From assembly GCF_030345695.1 (NCBI RefSeq), contig NZ_JAUASV010000017.1, forward strand, positions 1-64,000: a DNA stretch of 64,000 nucleotides, given 5' to 3'. Positions 49,557-57,485 of the stretch are shown in pieces; position 1 is the stretch's first letter; every line of letters begins with the position of its first letter. A program made the position numbers and the translations under genes. Source of the stretch: Galbitalea sp. SE-J8 (lineage in GTDB: Bacteria; Actinomycetota; Actinomycetes; Actinomycetales; Microbacteriaceae). A model generated the notes under the pieces. The model was given only the letters and a program-made list of their open reading frames with translations. It made no database searches and was not told the origin of the DNA.

Positions 49557-51359
49557 GTGCTCGACACTCTGATCGCCGGCCTGCTCCGGGGGAACGTCTA
49601 CGCCCTCGGAGCGGTCGGCATCTCGCTCGTCTTCGGCGTCATGAACGTCGTCAACTTCGCGCAGTTCTCGTTCTTCGGGCTCGGCGCGATGCTCGCCTGG
49701 TTCTTCATCGTGCGGCTCGGCATGTCGTTCTGGCTCGCCCTGCCGCTCGTGCTCGTCGTGTGCGCCGCGCTCGGGCTCGTGATCAACCTCGCGGTCGTTC
49801 GCCCGCTCGCGCGGTTCCTGCCGCTCGCGGCGATGCTGTCGACGTACGCGGTCTCGCAGATCCTCGACAACGCGTCGCAGCTCGCCTTCGGCGCGCAGTT
49901 CCGGGTGTTCCCGGCCGTGCTGCCGACCACGAACCTCCGGATCGGCGCGATGCGCTTCGGCACGTCCGACCTCGTCATGCTCGGCATCACGGCCGCCGTG
50001 ATGATCGGCATGACCCTGTTCCTCAAGTACGGCAAGCTCGGCCGCGGCATCCGTGCGACGGCGCAGGATGCGGAGGCGGCCCTCCAGGTCGGCATCCCCG
50101 TGGCGCGCGTGCAGCACGTGTCGTTCGTGGTCGCCTCCGCGCTCGGCGGGCTCGCCGGCGTGTTCTTCTCCATCTACATCGGCGTCGTGAACCCCACGTC
50201 GGGCCTCAACATCGGCATGACCGCGTTCGTCGCGGCGACGCTCGGCGGGCTCGGCTCGCTCGTCGGCGCGGTCATCGGCGGCTTCCTGCTCGGCACGCTC
50301 GAGGCGTTCGGCATCTACCTTTTCGGCGACACCGCCCGGCAGATCATCGTGTTCGTGGTGCTCCTGCTCGTGCTCATCATCCGTCCCGGCGGCCTGCTCG
50401 GGCGTGTGCCGCTGCTCTCGACCGAGCCGCTCACCGGCACGTTCCTCGGCAAGGGGCGGCCGTTCCGCATCCCGCGCTGGGGGTGGATCGCGGGCGCCGT
50501 CGTGATCGCGGTGCTCGTGCCGATCTTCGGGAACCGCTACGTGCTCACGACCGGCACCCAGGTGCTCGTCTACGCGATCATCGCCGCGGGCTTCACCGTC
50601 ACCGCGGGACAGGCCGGCGTCGTGGCGCTCGGCCAGGCCGGCCCGATCGCGATCGGCGCCTACGCGTCGGCCGTGCTGACGCTCGTCGTGCACCTGCCGT
50701 TCTGGGTCGCCCTACCGCTGTCCGGGCTCGTCGCGGCGATCGTCGCCTCGGTGCTCGCCTCGCCGATCTGGGGGGTGCGCGGACACTACATCTCGATCGC
50801 GACGCTCGGGCTCGGGGTGGCGATCGTCGCGGTCATCCAGCTCGTCTACCCGAACGGGGTCTACGGCATCCCGGTGCCCTCGATCGGCGGCATCGCGCTC
50901 AACACGCCCCTCGCGTACTACCTCATCGACGTCGTCGTGCTCATCCTCACGCTCGTGGTGACCGGGCGCATCCGTCGCTCGCACCTCGGGCGGGTGATCT
51001 CCGCGGTCGGCTCGGACGAGGTCGCGGCGCTCGCCGCCGGCGTGCGGGTGCGCGACTACAAGGCGCTCGCGTTCGCGATCTCCGCGTTCTTCGCGGGGGT
51101 GGGCGGCTCGCTGCTCGCGCACCAGTACACCTATATCGACACGAGCATCTTCACGATGCTCATGTCGCTGCTCGTCGTCACGATCGTCATCCTCGGCGGG
51201 GTGAGCCTGCCGTACGGCGCGGTCGTCGGCTCGATCGTGCTCATCGGCGCCATGGAGCTGCTGCGCTTCACGCCCGAGCTGCGCATCATCGTCTACGGGC
51301 TCGTGCTCATCCTCGTGGTGCGGTTCCGTCCCGGAGGGGTGCTGGTGAGGAACGCATGA
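49557..51359 (+). CDS. Fused ABC permease (LivH-LivM)
   Basis: A 600-residue membrane protein in which two permeases are joined. Residues 1-285 match LivH (GISLVFGVMNVVNFAQ, GKLGRGIRATAQDAEAA, GGLGSLVGAVIGGF). A linker (TEPLTGTFLGKGRPFRIPRWG) leads to residues 310-600, which match LivM (AGQAGVVALGQAGPIAIGAY, GHYISIATLG, RVISAVGSDEVAALAAG, RFRPGGVLV). There are about 17 membrane helices in total. The GTG start follows the upstream stop by 4 bp. The two halves are normally separate genes. Confidence 0.9.
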   Translation: MLDTLIAGLLRGNVYALGAVGISLVFGVMNVVNFAQFSFFGLGAMLAWFFIVRLGMSFWLALPLVLVVCAALGLVINLAVVRPLARFLPLAAMLSTYAVSQILDNASQLAFGAQFRVFPAVLPTTNLRIGAMRFGTSDLVMLGITAAVMIGMTLFLKYGKLGRGIRATAQDAEAALQVGIPVARVQHVSFVVASALGGLAGVFFSIYIGVVNPTSGLNIGMTAFVAATLGGLGSLVGAVIGGFLLGTLEAFGIYLFGDTARQIIVFVVLLLVLIIRPGGLLGRVPLLSTEPLTGTFLGKGRPFRIPRWGWIAGAVVIAVLVPIFGNRYVLTTGTQVLVYAIIAAGFTVTAGQAGVVALGQAGPIAIGAYASAVLTLVVHLPFWVALPLSGLVAAIVASVLASPIWGVRGHYISIATLGLGVAIVAVIQLVYPNGVYGIPVPSIGGIALNTPLAYYLIDVVVLILTLVVTGRIRRSHLGRVISAVGSDEVAALAAGVRVRDYKALAFAISAFFAGVGGSLLAHQYTYIDTSIFTMLMSLLVVTIVILGGVSLPYGAVVGSIVLIGAMELLRFTPELRIIVYGLVLILVVRFRPGGVLVRNA

Positions 51360-52231
51360 CCGCGATCGCAACGGATGCCCCGCTCCTCGCGGTCGCGGGC
51401 CTCACCCGCCGATTCGCGGGCCTCACGGCCGTCGACGGCATCTCGTTCGCCGTCGCGCCGGGCGAGGTGGTGTCGATCATCGGCCCGAACGGCTCGGGCA
51501 AGACGACGACGCTCAACCTCGTCACGGGCACCATCCCGGCGCACGGCGGCACGATCGAGCTCGACGGCGTGCGCATCGACGGCGCCGACCCGGTGCGCAT
51601 CGCCGAGCACGGCATCGCCCGCACGTTCCAGAACGGGCGGGTGTTCGCGACGCTCTCCGTCGCGGACAACATCGAGGTCGGCATCCACTCCACGCTGCGG
51701 GCCACGCGCCCGTTCCGGCGGATCGGCTCGCGCTTCCTGGTGCGCTGGATCCCGCTGCTCGGCGAGCTCGTCGTCGCGATCGTCGGCACACCGGCGGCGC
51801 GCCGCGAGCGACGGGAGATCGACGCGACGATCGCCACCGAGATCGACCGCTTCGAGGCGCGCCTCGGGCCGCGACGCGACGAGCCCGCCTACTCGCTCAG
51901 CTACGCGAACCGGCGCCGCACCGAGATCGCACGGGCGCTCGCGCCGGCCCCGCGGCTGCTCGTGCTCGACGAGCCGACCGCCGGCATGAACCAGTCGGAG
52001 ACCGCCGAGGTGCTGCAGCAGCTGCTCGAGCTCAAGGCCGAGGGACAGTCGATCCTGCTCGTCGAGCACAAGCTCGACCTCGTCCTGACCGTGTCCGACC
52101 GGGTCATCGTGATGGACGGCGGGCGCATCATCGCCGAGGGCGACCCGCAGGCCGTGCGGCGCGACCCGGTCGTCATCGAGGCCTACCTGGGCCGCCGGCG
52201 CGGCCTCGGCGGCGAAGAGGAGGCGTCATGA
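51356..52231 (+). CDS. livG: ABC transporter ATP-binding protein (LivG type)
   Basis: A 291-residue ATPase. Walker A is GPNGSGKTT, and the LivG-type Q-loop region is GIARTFQNGRVFATLSV. The signature is weak (SLSYANRRRTEIARALA instead of LSGGQ, normal for LivG). Walker B is LLVLDEPTAGMN and the His-switch is LLVEHKLDLVLT. A roughly 25-residue basic insertion (RPFRRIGSRFLVRWIP) fits the family. It overlaps the permease gene by 4 bp (ATGA). Confidence 0.93.
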   Translation: MTAIATDAPLLAVAGLTRRFAGLTAVDGISFAVAPGEVVSIIGPNGSGKTTTLNLVTGTIPAHGGTIELDGVRIDGADPVRIAEHGIARTFQNGRVFATLSVADNIEVGIHSTLRATRPFRRIGSRFLVRWIPLLGELVVAIVGTPAARRERREIDATIATEIDRFEARLGPRRDEPAYSLSYANRRRTEIARALAPAPRLLVLDEPTAGMNQSETAEVLQQLLELKAEGQSILLVEHKLDLVLTVSDRVIVMDGGRIIAEGDPQAVRRDPVVIEAYLGRRRGLGGEEEAS

Positions 52232-52965
52232 CGGCCGCGGAGCCGCTGCTGCGGCTCGACTCCGTCGACGTCTACTACGGCCACTTCCACGCGCTGCGCG
52301 GGGTGTCCATCGACGTGGGCGCGGGCGAGATCGTCTCACTGCTCGGCGGCAACGCCTCGGGCAAGTCGACGACCATGAAGACGATCCTCGGGCTCAACCG
52401 GGTTCGCTCCGGCACGATCAGCCTCGCGGGGCACGACGTGACCACGCGGCCGACGGCGGCGCGCGTCCGGGCGGGCATCGCATCCGTTCCCGAGGCGCGC
52501 CGGGTGTTCCCGCAGATGACCGTCGACGAGAACCTCATCGCCGGCGCCTACACGCGCCACGACCGGGCCGGCATCGCCGAGGACCTCGAGCGGATGCGGG
52601 AGCACTTCCCGCGCCTCGCCGAGCGTCGTCGTCAGGAGGCCGGGACGCTCTCCGGCGGCGAGCAGCAGATGCTCGCGTTCGCGCGGGCGCTCATGAGCCG
52701 GCCGCGCCTGGTCTGCATGGACGAGCCGACGATGGGCCTGTCGCCGAAGCTCGTCGACCAGGTGCTCGACGAAATCGCCCGCATCAACCGCGAGCTCGGT
52801 GTCGCGGTGCTGCTCGTCGAGCAGCAGGCGGAGCTCGCCCTGTCGATCGCCAGCCGCGGCTACGTGCTCGCGACGGGCGAGATCACGGTCGCCGGCTCGG
52901 CGCGCGACCTGCTCGACGACCCGCGCATCCAGGAGGCCTATCTCGGAAGGAGCGGGACCCCGTGA
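52228..52965 (+). CDS. livF: ABC transporter ATP-binding protein (LivF type)
   Basis: A 245-residue ATPase and partner of LivG. Walker A is GGNASGKST, the Q-loop region is SVPEARRVFPQMTVDENL, the signature is LSGGEQQM, Walker B is LVCMDEPTMGLSP and the His-switch is LLVEQQAE. It overlaps livG by 4 bp and its own stop overlaps the start of the monooxygenase gene, so transporter and enzymes form one translation-coupled operon. Confidence 0.94.
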   Translation: MTAAEPLLRLDSVDVYYGHFHALRGVSIDVGAGEIVSLLGGNASGKSTTMKTILGLNRVRSGTISLAGHDVTTRPTAARVRAGIASVPEARRVFPQMTVDENLIAGAYTRHDRAGIAEDLERMREHFPRLAERRRQEAGTLSGGEQQMLAFARALMSRPRLVCMDEPTMGLSPKLVDQVLDEIARINRELGVAVLLVEQQAELALSIASRGYVLATGEITVAGSARDLLDDPRIQEAYLGRSGTP

Positions 52966-54002
52966 CCCGTCAACGACTCGGATTCTTCACCCGCGTGCTC
53001 GACGAGGTCGCGCCCGCCGAGCGCTACCGGCTCGCGATCGAGCAGATCGCCCACGCCGAGGCCGTCGGCTTCGACACCGCGTGGGTGGCGCAGCACCACT
53101 TCCACGGCGACGAGGGCGGCCTGCCGTCGCCGCTCGTGCTGCTCGCGACCGCGGCCGCCCGCACCAGCCGGATCGTGCTCGGCACGAGCATCGTCACGCT
53201 GCCGCTCGAGGCCCCGCTGCGGGTCGCGGAGGATGCCGCGGTGCTCTCCCTGCTCTCCGGCGGGCGGTTCGAGCTCGGCATCGGCAGCGGGGGCACGCCG
53301 AGCTCGTTCGGCCCGTTCGGGCACGACCCCGCCGACCGCCCGGTGATCTACGCCCGGCACGCCGCACAGCTGCGGGCCGCGCTGCGCGGCGACGTGCTCA
53401 CGAGCGACGGCGGCGGCCTGTACCCCGCGGCACCCGGCCTGCTCGACACGATCTGGGAGGCGACCTTCTCGGCGGCCGGTGCCGGGCGCATCGGCGCCGC
53501 GGCATCCGGTCTCATGCTGTCCAAGACGCAGCCGCACGACGCGGATGCCCCGGCCGGCCCCGGCGCGCTCTCCGCGACCCAGCGCCCGCTCGTCGACGCC
53601 CACCGAGCGGCCCTGCCCGCGGGCGTGCCGCCGCGCGTGTTCGGCTCGCGCAACCTCGTCGTCGTCGACGACGAGGCGACCGCGGAGCGGCTCGTGCAGC
53701 GCGGGATCGAGCGCTCGATCCCGGCCGCCCGCGCCCTCGGCGTCGACGTGCCGTCCGGGGCGACGACCGACGAGCTGCGGGCGCTGTTCGACCTCCACGT
53801 CGGCACGCCCGAACGGGTCGTCGAGGAGCTGAGCCACGACAGCGTGCTGCTCGGGGCGACCGACCTGGTGTTCCAATCGCATCCGGTCGACCCGCCGCAC
53901 GACGTGCTGCTGCGCTCGCTCGAGCTCATCGCGACGCGCGTCGCGCCCGCGCTCGGCTGGACGCCGGCCGCCCATGCTCCGAAGGAGGATTCCCGTGTCT
54001 GA
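52962..54002 (+). CDS. FMN-dependent luciferase-like monooxygenase
   Basis: A 346-residue LLM-class flavin enzyme of the group that occurs with CMD/Avi_7170 and Avi_7169-type proteins. The beginning LGFFTRVLDEVAPAERYRLAIEQIAHAEAVGFDTAWVAQHHFHGDEGG is the flavin-site barrel start. LATAAARTSRIVLGTSIVTLPLEAPLRVAEDAAVLSLLSGGRFELGIGSGG is the second conserved block. The enzyme probably oxidises a small molecule brought in by the importer upstream. The GTG overlaps livF (GTGA). Confidence 0.87.
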   Translation: MTRQRLGFFTRVLDEVAPAERYRLAIEQIAHAEAVGFDTAWVAQHHFHGDEGGLPSPLVLLATAAARTSRIVLGTSIVTLPLEAPLRVAEDAAVLSLLSGGRFELGIGSGGTPSSFGPFGHDPADRPVIYARHAAQLRAALRGDVLTSDGGGLYPAAPGLLDTIWEATFSAAGAGRIGAAASGLMLSKTQPHDADAPAGPGALSATQRPLVDAHRAALPAGVPPRVFGSRNLVVVDDEATAERLVQRGIERSIPAARALGVDVPSGATTDELRALFDLHVGTPERVVEELSHDSVLLGATDLVFQSHPVDPPHDVLLRSLELIATRVAPALGWTPAAHAPKEDSRV

Positions 54003-54591
54003 CCTCATCGACGACCTCGCCGGCATCGCGCCGGGCAGCCCGCTCGACGTGCTGCGCTCGCGGCGCCCCACCGCTCGCCGCGACGTGCAGGCCAGCTACG
54101 ACGCGCTCATCGCCGACCCGCGCGACCTCGGGCGGGCGAGCGCGGCGGAACGGATCGCCGTCGCCTACTGGGTCGCCGCGCTCAGCGGCGCCGCGCGCCT
54201 CGCCGAGCACTACCGCGGCCTGCTCGCCGGCCTGGACCCGGACGTCCTCGCGGCGATCGACGCGGCGCTGCCCGCCGCGACGACGACCGGTCCCGTCGGC
54301 AGCTACCCGCCCGGCCCGCTCAGCGTCGAGGACGAGGCGGCGCCGGAGTGGAGCGCGCCCGCCGGGATCGCCGCGGCGGGCGGCCCGCGCCTGGCCGCCG
54401 CCCTCGAGCACGCGCACCTCGTCACCTACCGGCCGCGCGACGCCTCGCCGGACGCCCTGCAGGCCCTGCTCGACGCGGGCTGGACGACCGACGGGATCGT
54501 GACGCTCTCGCAGCTCATCGCGTTCGTCCACTTCCAACTGAGGCTCGTCGCGGGCTTCACCGTGCTCGCGGCGCACGCGGAGGAGGACTGA
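53995..54591 (+). CDS. CMD-domain protein, Avi_7170-like
   Basis: A 198-residue protein of the carboxymuconolactone decarboxylase/AhpD superfamily with the pattern of the Avi_7170 group. Helices include VAYWVAALSGAARLAEHYRGLLAG and the C-terminal LSQLIAFVHFQLRLVAGFTVLAAH. It lacks the CxxC pair of AhpD. AAGGAGG precedes GTG at 53995; the monooxygenase stop overlaps it by 8 bp. In the family it accompanies the Avi_7169-type protein and the LLM enzyme; the reaction is not established. Confidence 0.82.
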   Translation: MSDLIDDLAGIAPGSPLDVLRSRRPTARRDVQASYDALIADPRDLGRASAAERIAVAYWVAALSGAARLAEHYRGLLAGLDPDVLAAIDAALPAATTTGPVGSYPPGPLSVEDEAAPEWSAPAGIAAAGGPRLAAALEHAHLVTYRPRDASPDALQALLDAGWTTDGIVTLSQLIAFVHFQLRLVAGFTVLAAHAEED

Positions 54592-54592
54592 C

Positions 54593-54803
54593 ATGACCGA
54601 CCAGATCGTGCGCCGCCCCGGGCTCGTCGGGGGCTTCACCGTGCTCGCGGTGTTCGCGGTGTTCGCGGTGTTCGCGGTGTTCGCGGCGCACGCGGAGGAG
54701 GACTGACATGAGCGACCAGATCGTGCGCCGCCCCGGGCTCGTCGGGGGCTTCACCGTGTTCGCGGTGTTCGCGGTGTTCGCGGTGTTTGCGGAGGAGAAC
54801 TGA
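54593..54803 (+). repeat. Tandem duplicated gene junction with two mini-ORFs
   Basis: Two extra copies of the junction between the CMD gene and the next gene lie here. Each has an ATG with the peroxidase-gene start (M-S/T-DQIVR, then RPGLV), continues into the CMD gene end (GGFTVLA or GGFTVFA), a run of VFA repeats from the 9-bp word GTGTTCGCG, and then AEED or AEEN and a stop. Mini-ORF 1 is 54593-54706 (37 aa) and mini-ORF 2 is 54708-54803 (31 aa). Both keep a GGAGGA ribosome-binding site before the following ATG. They are most likely by-products of duplication. Confidence 0.85.
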
Positions 54804-54804
54804 C

Positions 54805-55407
54805 ATGACCGACCAGATCGTGCGCTACCCGGGCGTCGTGCGCCCGAACGCGTTCACGGCCGAGCGGCTGGGCTGGCGCCCCTGGCTCGAGCCGAAGCCC
54901 GTCGATGACCTCACCGCCGAGGACCGTCACGCGCTCGAGGGGCGCGACGTCACCGATCCGTACTTTCGCGTGCTCGTGCGCGACCCGATCGTGCTCGGCG
55001 CCCGCACCCGGGCCGACATCGACATCTTCACAAACGACGAGGGCGGGCTCGACCGCGCCGAGCGCGAGCTCGCCGCCGCCGCCGCGAGTCGCACCAACGG
55101 GTGCCTGTTCTGCGCGTCGGTGCACGCCCGCTTCGCGATCGAGCAGTCCGGCCGGCGCGATGACGTGCAGCGCCTGCTCGACGAGGGCATCGACGCCGAG
55201 CAGGACGAGCGCTGGACCGCGATCATCGAGGCGTCGGCGGCGCTCACGGCGACGCCGTCGTTCTTCGGACCCGCCCACGTCGAGGCGCTGCGCGCCGCCG
55301 GGCTCGACGACCAGGCGATCGTCGACGTCATCCAGTCCGCGGGCTTCTTCAACTGGGCCAACCGCCTCATGCTCTCGATCGGGGAGCCGCTGCCGCCCCG
55401 CCGTTGA
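54805..55407 (+). CDS. AhpD-like peroxidase-related protein, Avi_7169-like
   Basis: A 200-residue alkylhydroperoxidase-like protein. The CxxC redox pair with downstream His is NGCLFCASVHARFAIEQSG, the AhpD active site. VIQSAGFFNWANRLMLSIGEPLP closes the domain and matches the peroxidase-related family ending. It starts DQIVRYPGVVRPNAFT after the initiator, as in the Avi_7169 group. It is the last gene of the importer/monooxygenase operon. Its ribosome-binding site comes from the duplicated junction just upstream. Confidence 0.87.
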   Translation: MTDQIVRYPGVVRPNAFTAERLGWRPWLEPKPVDDLTAEDRHALEGRDVTDPYFRVLVRDPIVLGARTRADIDIFTNDEGGLDRAERELAAAAASRTNGCLFCASVHARFAIEQSGRRDDVQRLLDEGIDAEQDERWTAIIEASAALTATPSFFGPAHVEALRAAGLDDQAIVDVIQSAGFFNWANRLMLSIGEPLPPRR

Positions 55408-55456
55408 GCCGGTCGCGCCGGCCCGGGTCGCGCTGGCGCGGTCTCGCTGTTCCGTC

Positions 55457-55472
55457 CCCGAAAACGAAGGAG
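55457..55472. repeat. Family A left arm without partner
   Basis: CCCGAAAACGAAGGAG is perfect, but the right arm expected 53 nt later is absent; a family B element starts at 55515 after GGTTCTC. In family A copy 5, GGTTCTC is immediately followed by CTTCGTTTTCGGG, so the family B element may have replaced or interrupted the right arm. Confidence 0.85.
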
Positions 55473-55514
55473 CGCGCGCTGTGGGCTCGGTGCGGGTTCT
55501 GTCGGTCGGTTCTC

Positions 55515-55612
55515 GTTCAGAACTCCTGTAGGTCGCGCACCGACCTGGCCGCGGCAGCTGTCGTTCCGCGGGCGGGCCGCGGCGTCGCGTCGATTCCACC
55601 GGAGTTCTGAAC
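55515..55612. repeat. 98-bp paired inverted repeat, family B copy 1
   Basis: Arms GTTCAGAACTCCTGT (55515-55529) and ACCGGAGTTCTGAAC (55598-55612), complementary except one position, with a 68-nt spacer. Same arm sequence as the copies at 61572 and 62512, which have 56-nt spacers. Confidence 0.88.
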
Positions 55613-55675
55613 GGCGCCGCGGCCGGCGCCGCGGGTGGCCCGCCGTTCGCGCTCCCGGGCGTGGTCGACGCTGCA

Positions 55676-55688
55676 GAAAACGAAGGAG
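55676..55688. repeat. Second orphan family A left arm
   Basis: GAAAACGAAGGAG matches 13 of the 16 arm bases. No right arm follows; family B copy 2 begins 24 bp later. Confidence 0.75.
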
Positions 55689-55712
55689 AACCGCGCGCTC
55701 ACCGTCTTCCGC

Positions 55713-55822
55713 GTTCAGAACTCCGGAGAAACGCGGGTCGGCGACTCGCGAGATCGGCACGAATCCGCGGAATCCACGGCGGCGGTCGGCCCCGTGACGT
55801 CAGCTTCTCCGGAGTTCTGCAC
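55713..55822. repeat. 110-bp paired inverted repeat, family B copy 2
   Basis: The left arm 55713-55730 starts GTTCAGAACTCCGGAGAA and the right arm 55805-55822 is its complement with one mismatch. The arms carry CCGGAG where other copies have CCTG. The right arm ends 36 bp before the stop codon of the MFS gene. Confidence 0.87.
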
Positions 55823-55857
55823 CGGGCGCCCGCGCTGAACGGGCGCCCCGGGTCGGG

Positions 55858-57252
55858 TCACTCGACGATCGTCGCGTAGTCCGAGTCGCGGGTCTCCTTC
55901 GACAGGCGCAGCGCGATGAGGGTGATCACCGCGGCGACCGAGGCGTAGAGGCCGACGAAGAACACGCTGCCGTGCGCCGCCTGCCAGAGCGCCACCGCGA
56001 TGAACGGCGCGACCGCGGCGCCGATGATGCTCGACACGTTGTAGCTGATGCCGGAACCCGTGTAGCGCACGTTGGTCGCGAACAGCTCGGGCAGCGTCGC
56101 GCCCATCGGGCCGAAGGTGAGCCCCATGAGCGTGAAGCCCAGGATGAGCCACGCCATCACGCCGACGATGCCGCCGCCGGCGAGGGGCACGAACAGCAGG
56201 CCGAACACGACGATGCCCGCGGTCACGACCGAGAGCATGGCGCGGCGTCCGAAGCGCTCGGCGAGCGGACCGGCGAGGAGCGTGAAGATGCCGAAGAACA
56301 CGACCCCGATGATGAGCATGACGAGGAACTCGGTGCGCGTGTAGCCGAGCCCGGGCACGAAGGCGGCCGCGTTGAAGGGCTTGCCGGCGGCATCCGCCGC
56401 GGCCTGCGCCGTCTCGACCGACGCGGCGGTCGTGCCGAACGTGAGGGTGAACGTCGTCATGAGGTAGAAGAGCACGTAGGTCGCGAGCATGATGAACGTG
56501 CCCAGGATGAGCTGCCGCCAGCTCGTGCGGAACACGCGACCCAGCGGCATCCGCGCGATGGCGCCCTGCTCCTTGACGGCGGTGAACGCGGGCGCCTCGA
56601 TGAGGCGGAAGCGCACGTACAGGCCGACGATCACGAGCAGCGCGCTCGCCAGGAACGGGATGCGCCAGCCCCACCCGGCGAACGCCTCCGCGCTCATCGT
56701 CAGGTTGAGCACGAGGAACAGGCCGTTCGCGATGATGAAGCCGATCGGCGCGCCGAGCTGCGGGAAGGTGCCGAAGATCGCGCGCTTGCCGGCCGGGGCG
56801 TTCTCGGTGGCGAGCAGGGCCGCCCCGCTCCACTCGCCGCCGAGGCCGATGCCCTGCGCGAAGCGGAACACGGTGAGCAGCGCCGGTGCGAGGAACGTCC
56901 AGCCCGGCGTCGCGGCACCCGGCAGGCATCCGATCAGGAACGTCGCGATGCCCATCGTGAGCAGCGCCGCGATGAGGGTCGTCTTGCGGCCGACGCGGTC
57001 TCCGAAGTGGCCGAACACGATCGAGCCGAGCGGGCGACCGACGAACGCGGCGCCGAACGACGCGAACGAGGCGAGGAGCGCGGTCGTCGCGTCCTGGTTC
57101 GGGAAGAACAGGCTCGGGAACACGAGCACGGCCGCCGTCGCGTAGACGTAGAAGTCGTAGAACTCGATCGACGTGCCGATGAGGCTCGCGATGAGCACGC
57201 GCGAGCGCGGGTTGACGGGGGAAGGGGGTGCGGATGCGACCGCAGCGGACAT
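55858..57252 (-). CDS. MFS transporter, metabolite:H+ symporter (MHS) type
   Basis: A 464-residue, 12-helix transporter. The N-terminal GTSIEFYDFYVYATAAVLVFPSLFFP is diagnostic for the MHS group (ProP, ShiA, KgtP relatives). GHFGDRVGRKTTLIAALL is the loop 2-3 motif, and FAQGIGLGGEWSGAALLATENAP is another family signature. Substrates are small organic acids or zwitterions. ATG at 57252 (SAAVASAPPSP) is chosen; the frame is open for 44 more codons of low-complexity sequence. Confidence 0.9.
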   Translation of the reverse strand: MSAAVASAPPSPVNPRSRVLIASLIGTSIEFYDFYVYATAAVLVFPSLFFPNQDATTALLASFASFGAAFVGRPLGSIVFGHFGDRVGRKTTLIAALLTMGIATFLIGCLPGAATPGWTFLAPALLTVFRFAQGIGLGGEWSGAALLATENAPAGKRAIFGTFPQLGAPIGFIIANGLFLVLNLTMSAEAFAGWGWRIPFLASALLVIVGLYVRFRLIEAPAFTAVKEQGAIARMPLGRVFRTSWRQLILGTFIMLATYVLFYLMTTFTLTFGTTAASVETAQAAADAAGKPFNAAAFVPGLGYTRTEFLVMLIIGVVFFGIFTLLAGPLAERFGRRAMLSVVTAGIVVFGLLFVPLAGGGIVGVMAWLILGFTLMGLTFGPMGATLPELFATNVRYTGSGISYNVSSIIGAAVAPFIAVALWQAAHGSVFFVGLYASVAAVITLIALRLSKETRDSDYATIVE

Positions 57253-57386
57253 GGGAGAACTCCGGAGGAGACGGGGAACGATGGGCGCGAGATCCGCGAA
57301 AGCCCGAGGTGGAGGGCCGGCGGATGCGCGGGGTGCCACCGCGCTGGGGCCGACGTGCCCCGGTTCGTGGCCGGGTGCACCCACCT

Positions 57387-57403
57387 ATGTTACGCAGATG
57401 TTA
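57387..57403 (-). promoter_or_regulatory. Direct repeats ATGTTA, candidate MFS promoter/operator
   Basis: ATGTTA occurs at 57387-57392 and 57398-57403, 11 bp apart (one helical turn). On the minus strand these read TAACAT and include a plausible -10 box. They are the only AT-rich spot in the 318-bp gap upstream of the transporter, whose remaining 85 bp are the family A copy 5. Confidence 0.4.
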
Positions 57404-57485
57404 ACCAATCCGCCGACCGCCGGATGCGCGGGGCCGGGCGAGTCCGCCCCGGGTCGCGCCCGGAGCGGGGCGGACTCGCGGCGTT

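Larger units (their letters stand above)
55408..55857. other. Gene-free interval composed of nested paired repeats
   Basis: No credible gene is present. It contains two half-elements of family A (55457, 55676) and two complete family B pairs (55515-55612, 55713-55822). In both half-elements the family A right arm is missing and a family B element occurs within about 25-45 bp of the left arm. The interval lies between convergent genes. Confidence 0.75.

Noticed and set aside
55457-55822. Insertion sequence or integron attC array
   Set aside because: No transposase or integrase gene is in the window, no target-site duplication is visible, and attC core sites (GTTRRRY) are not recognisable in the arms.
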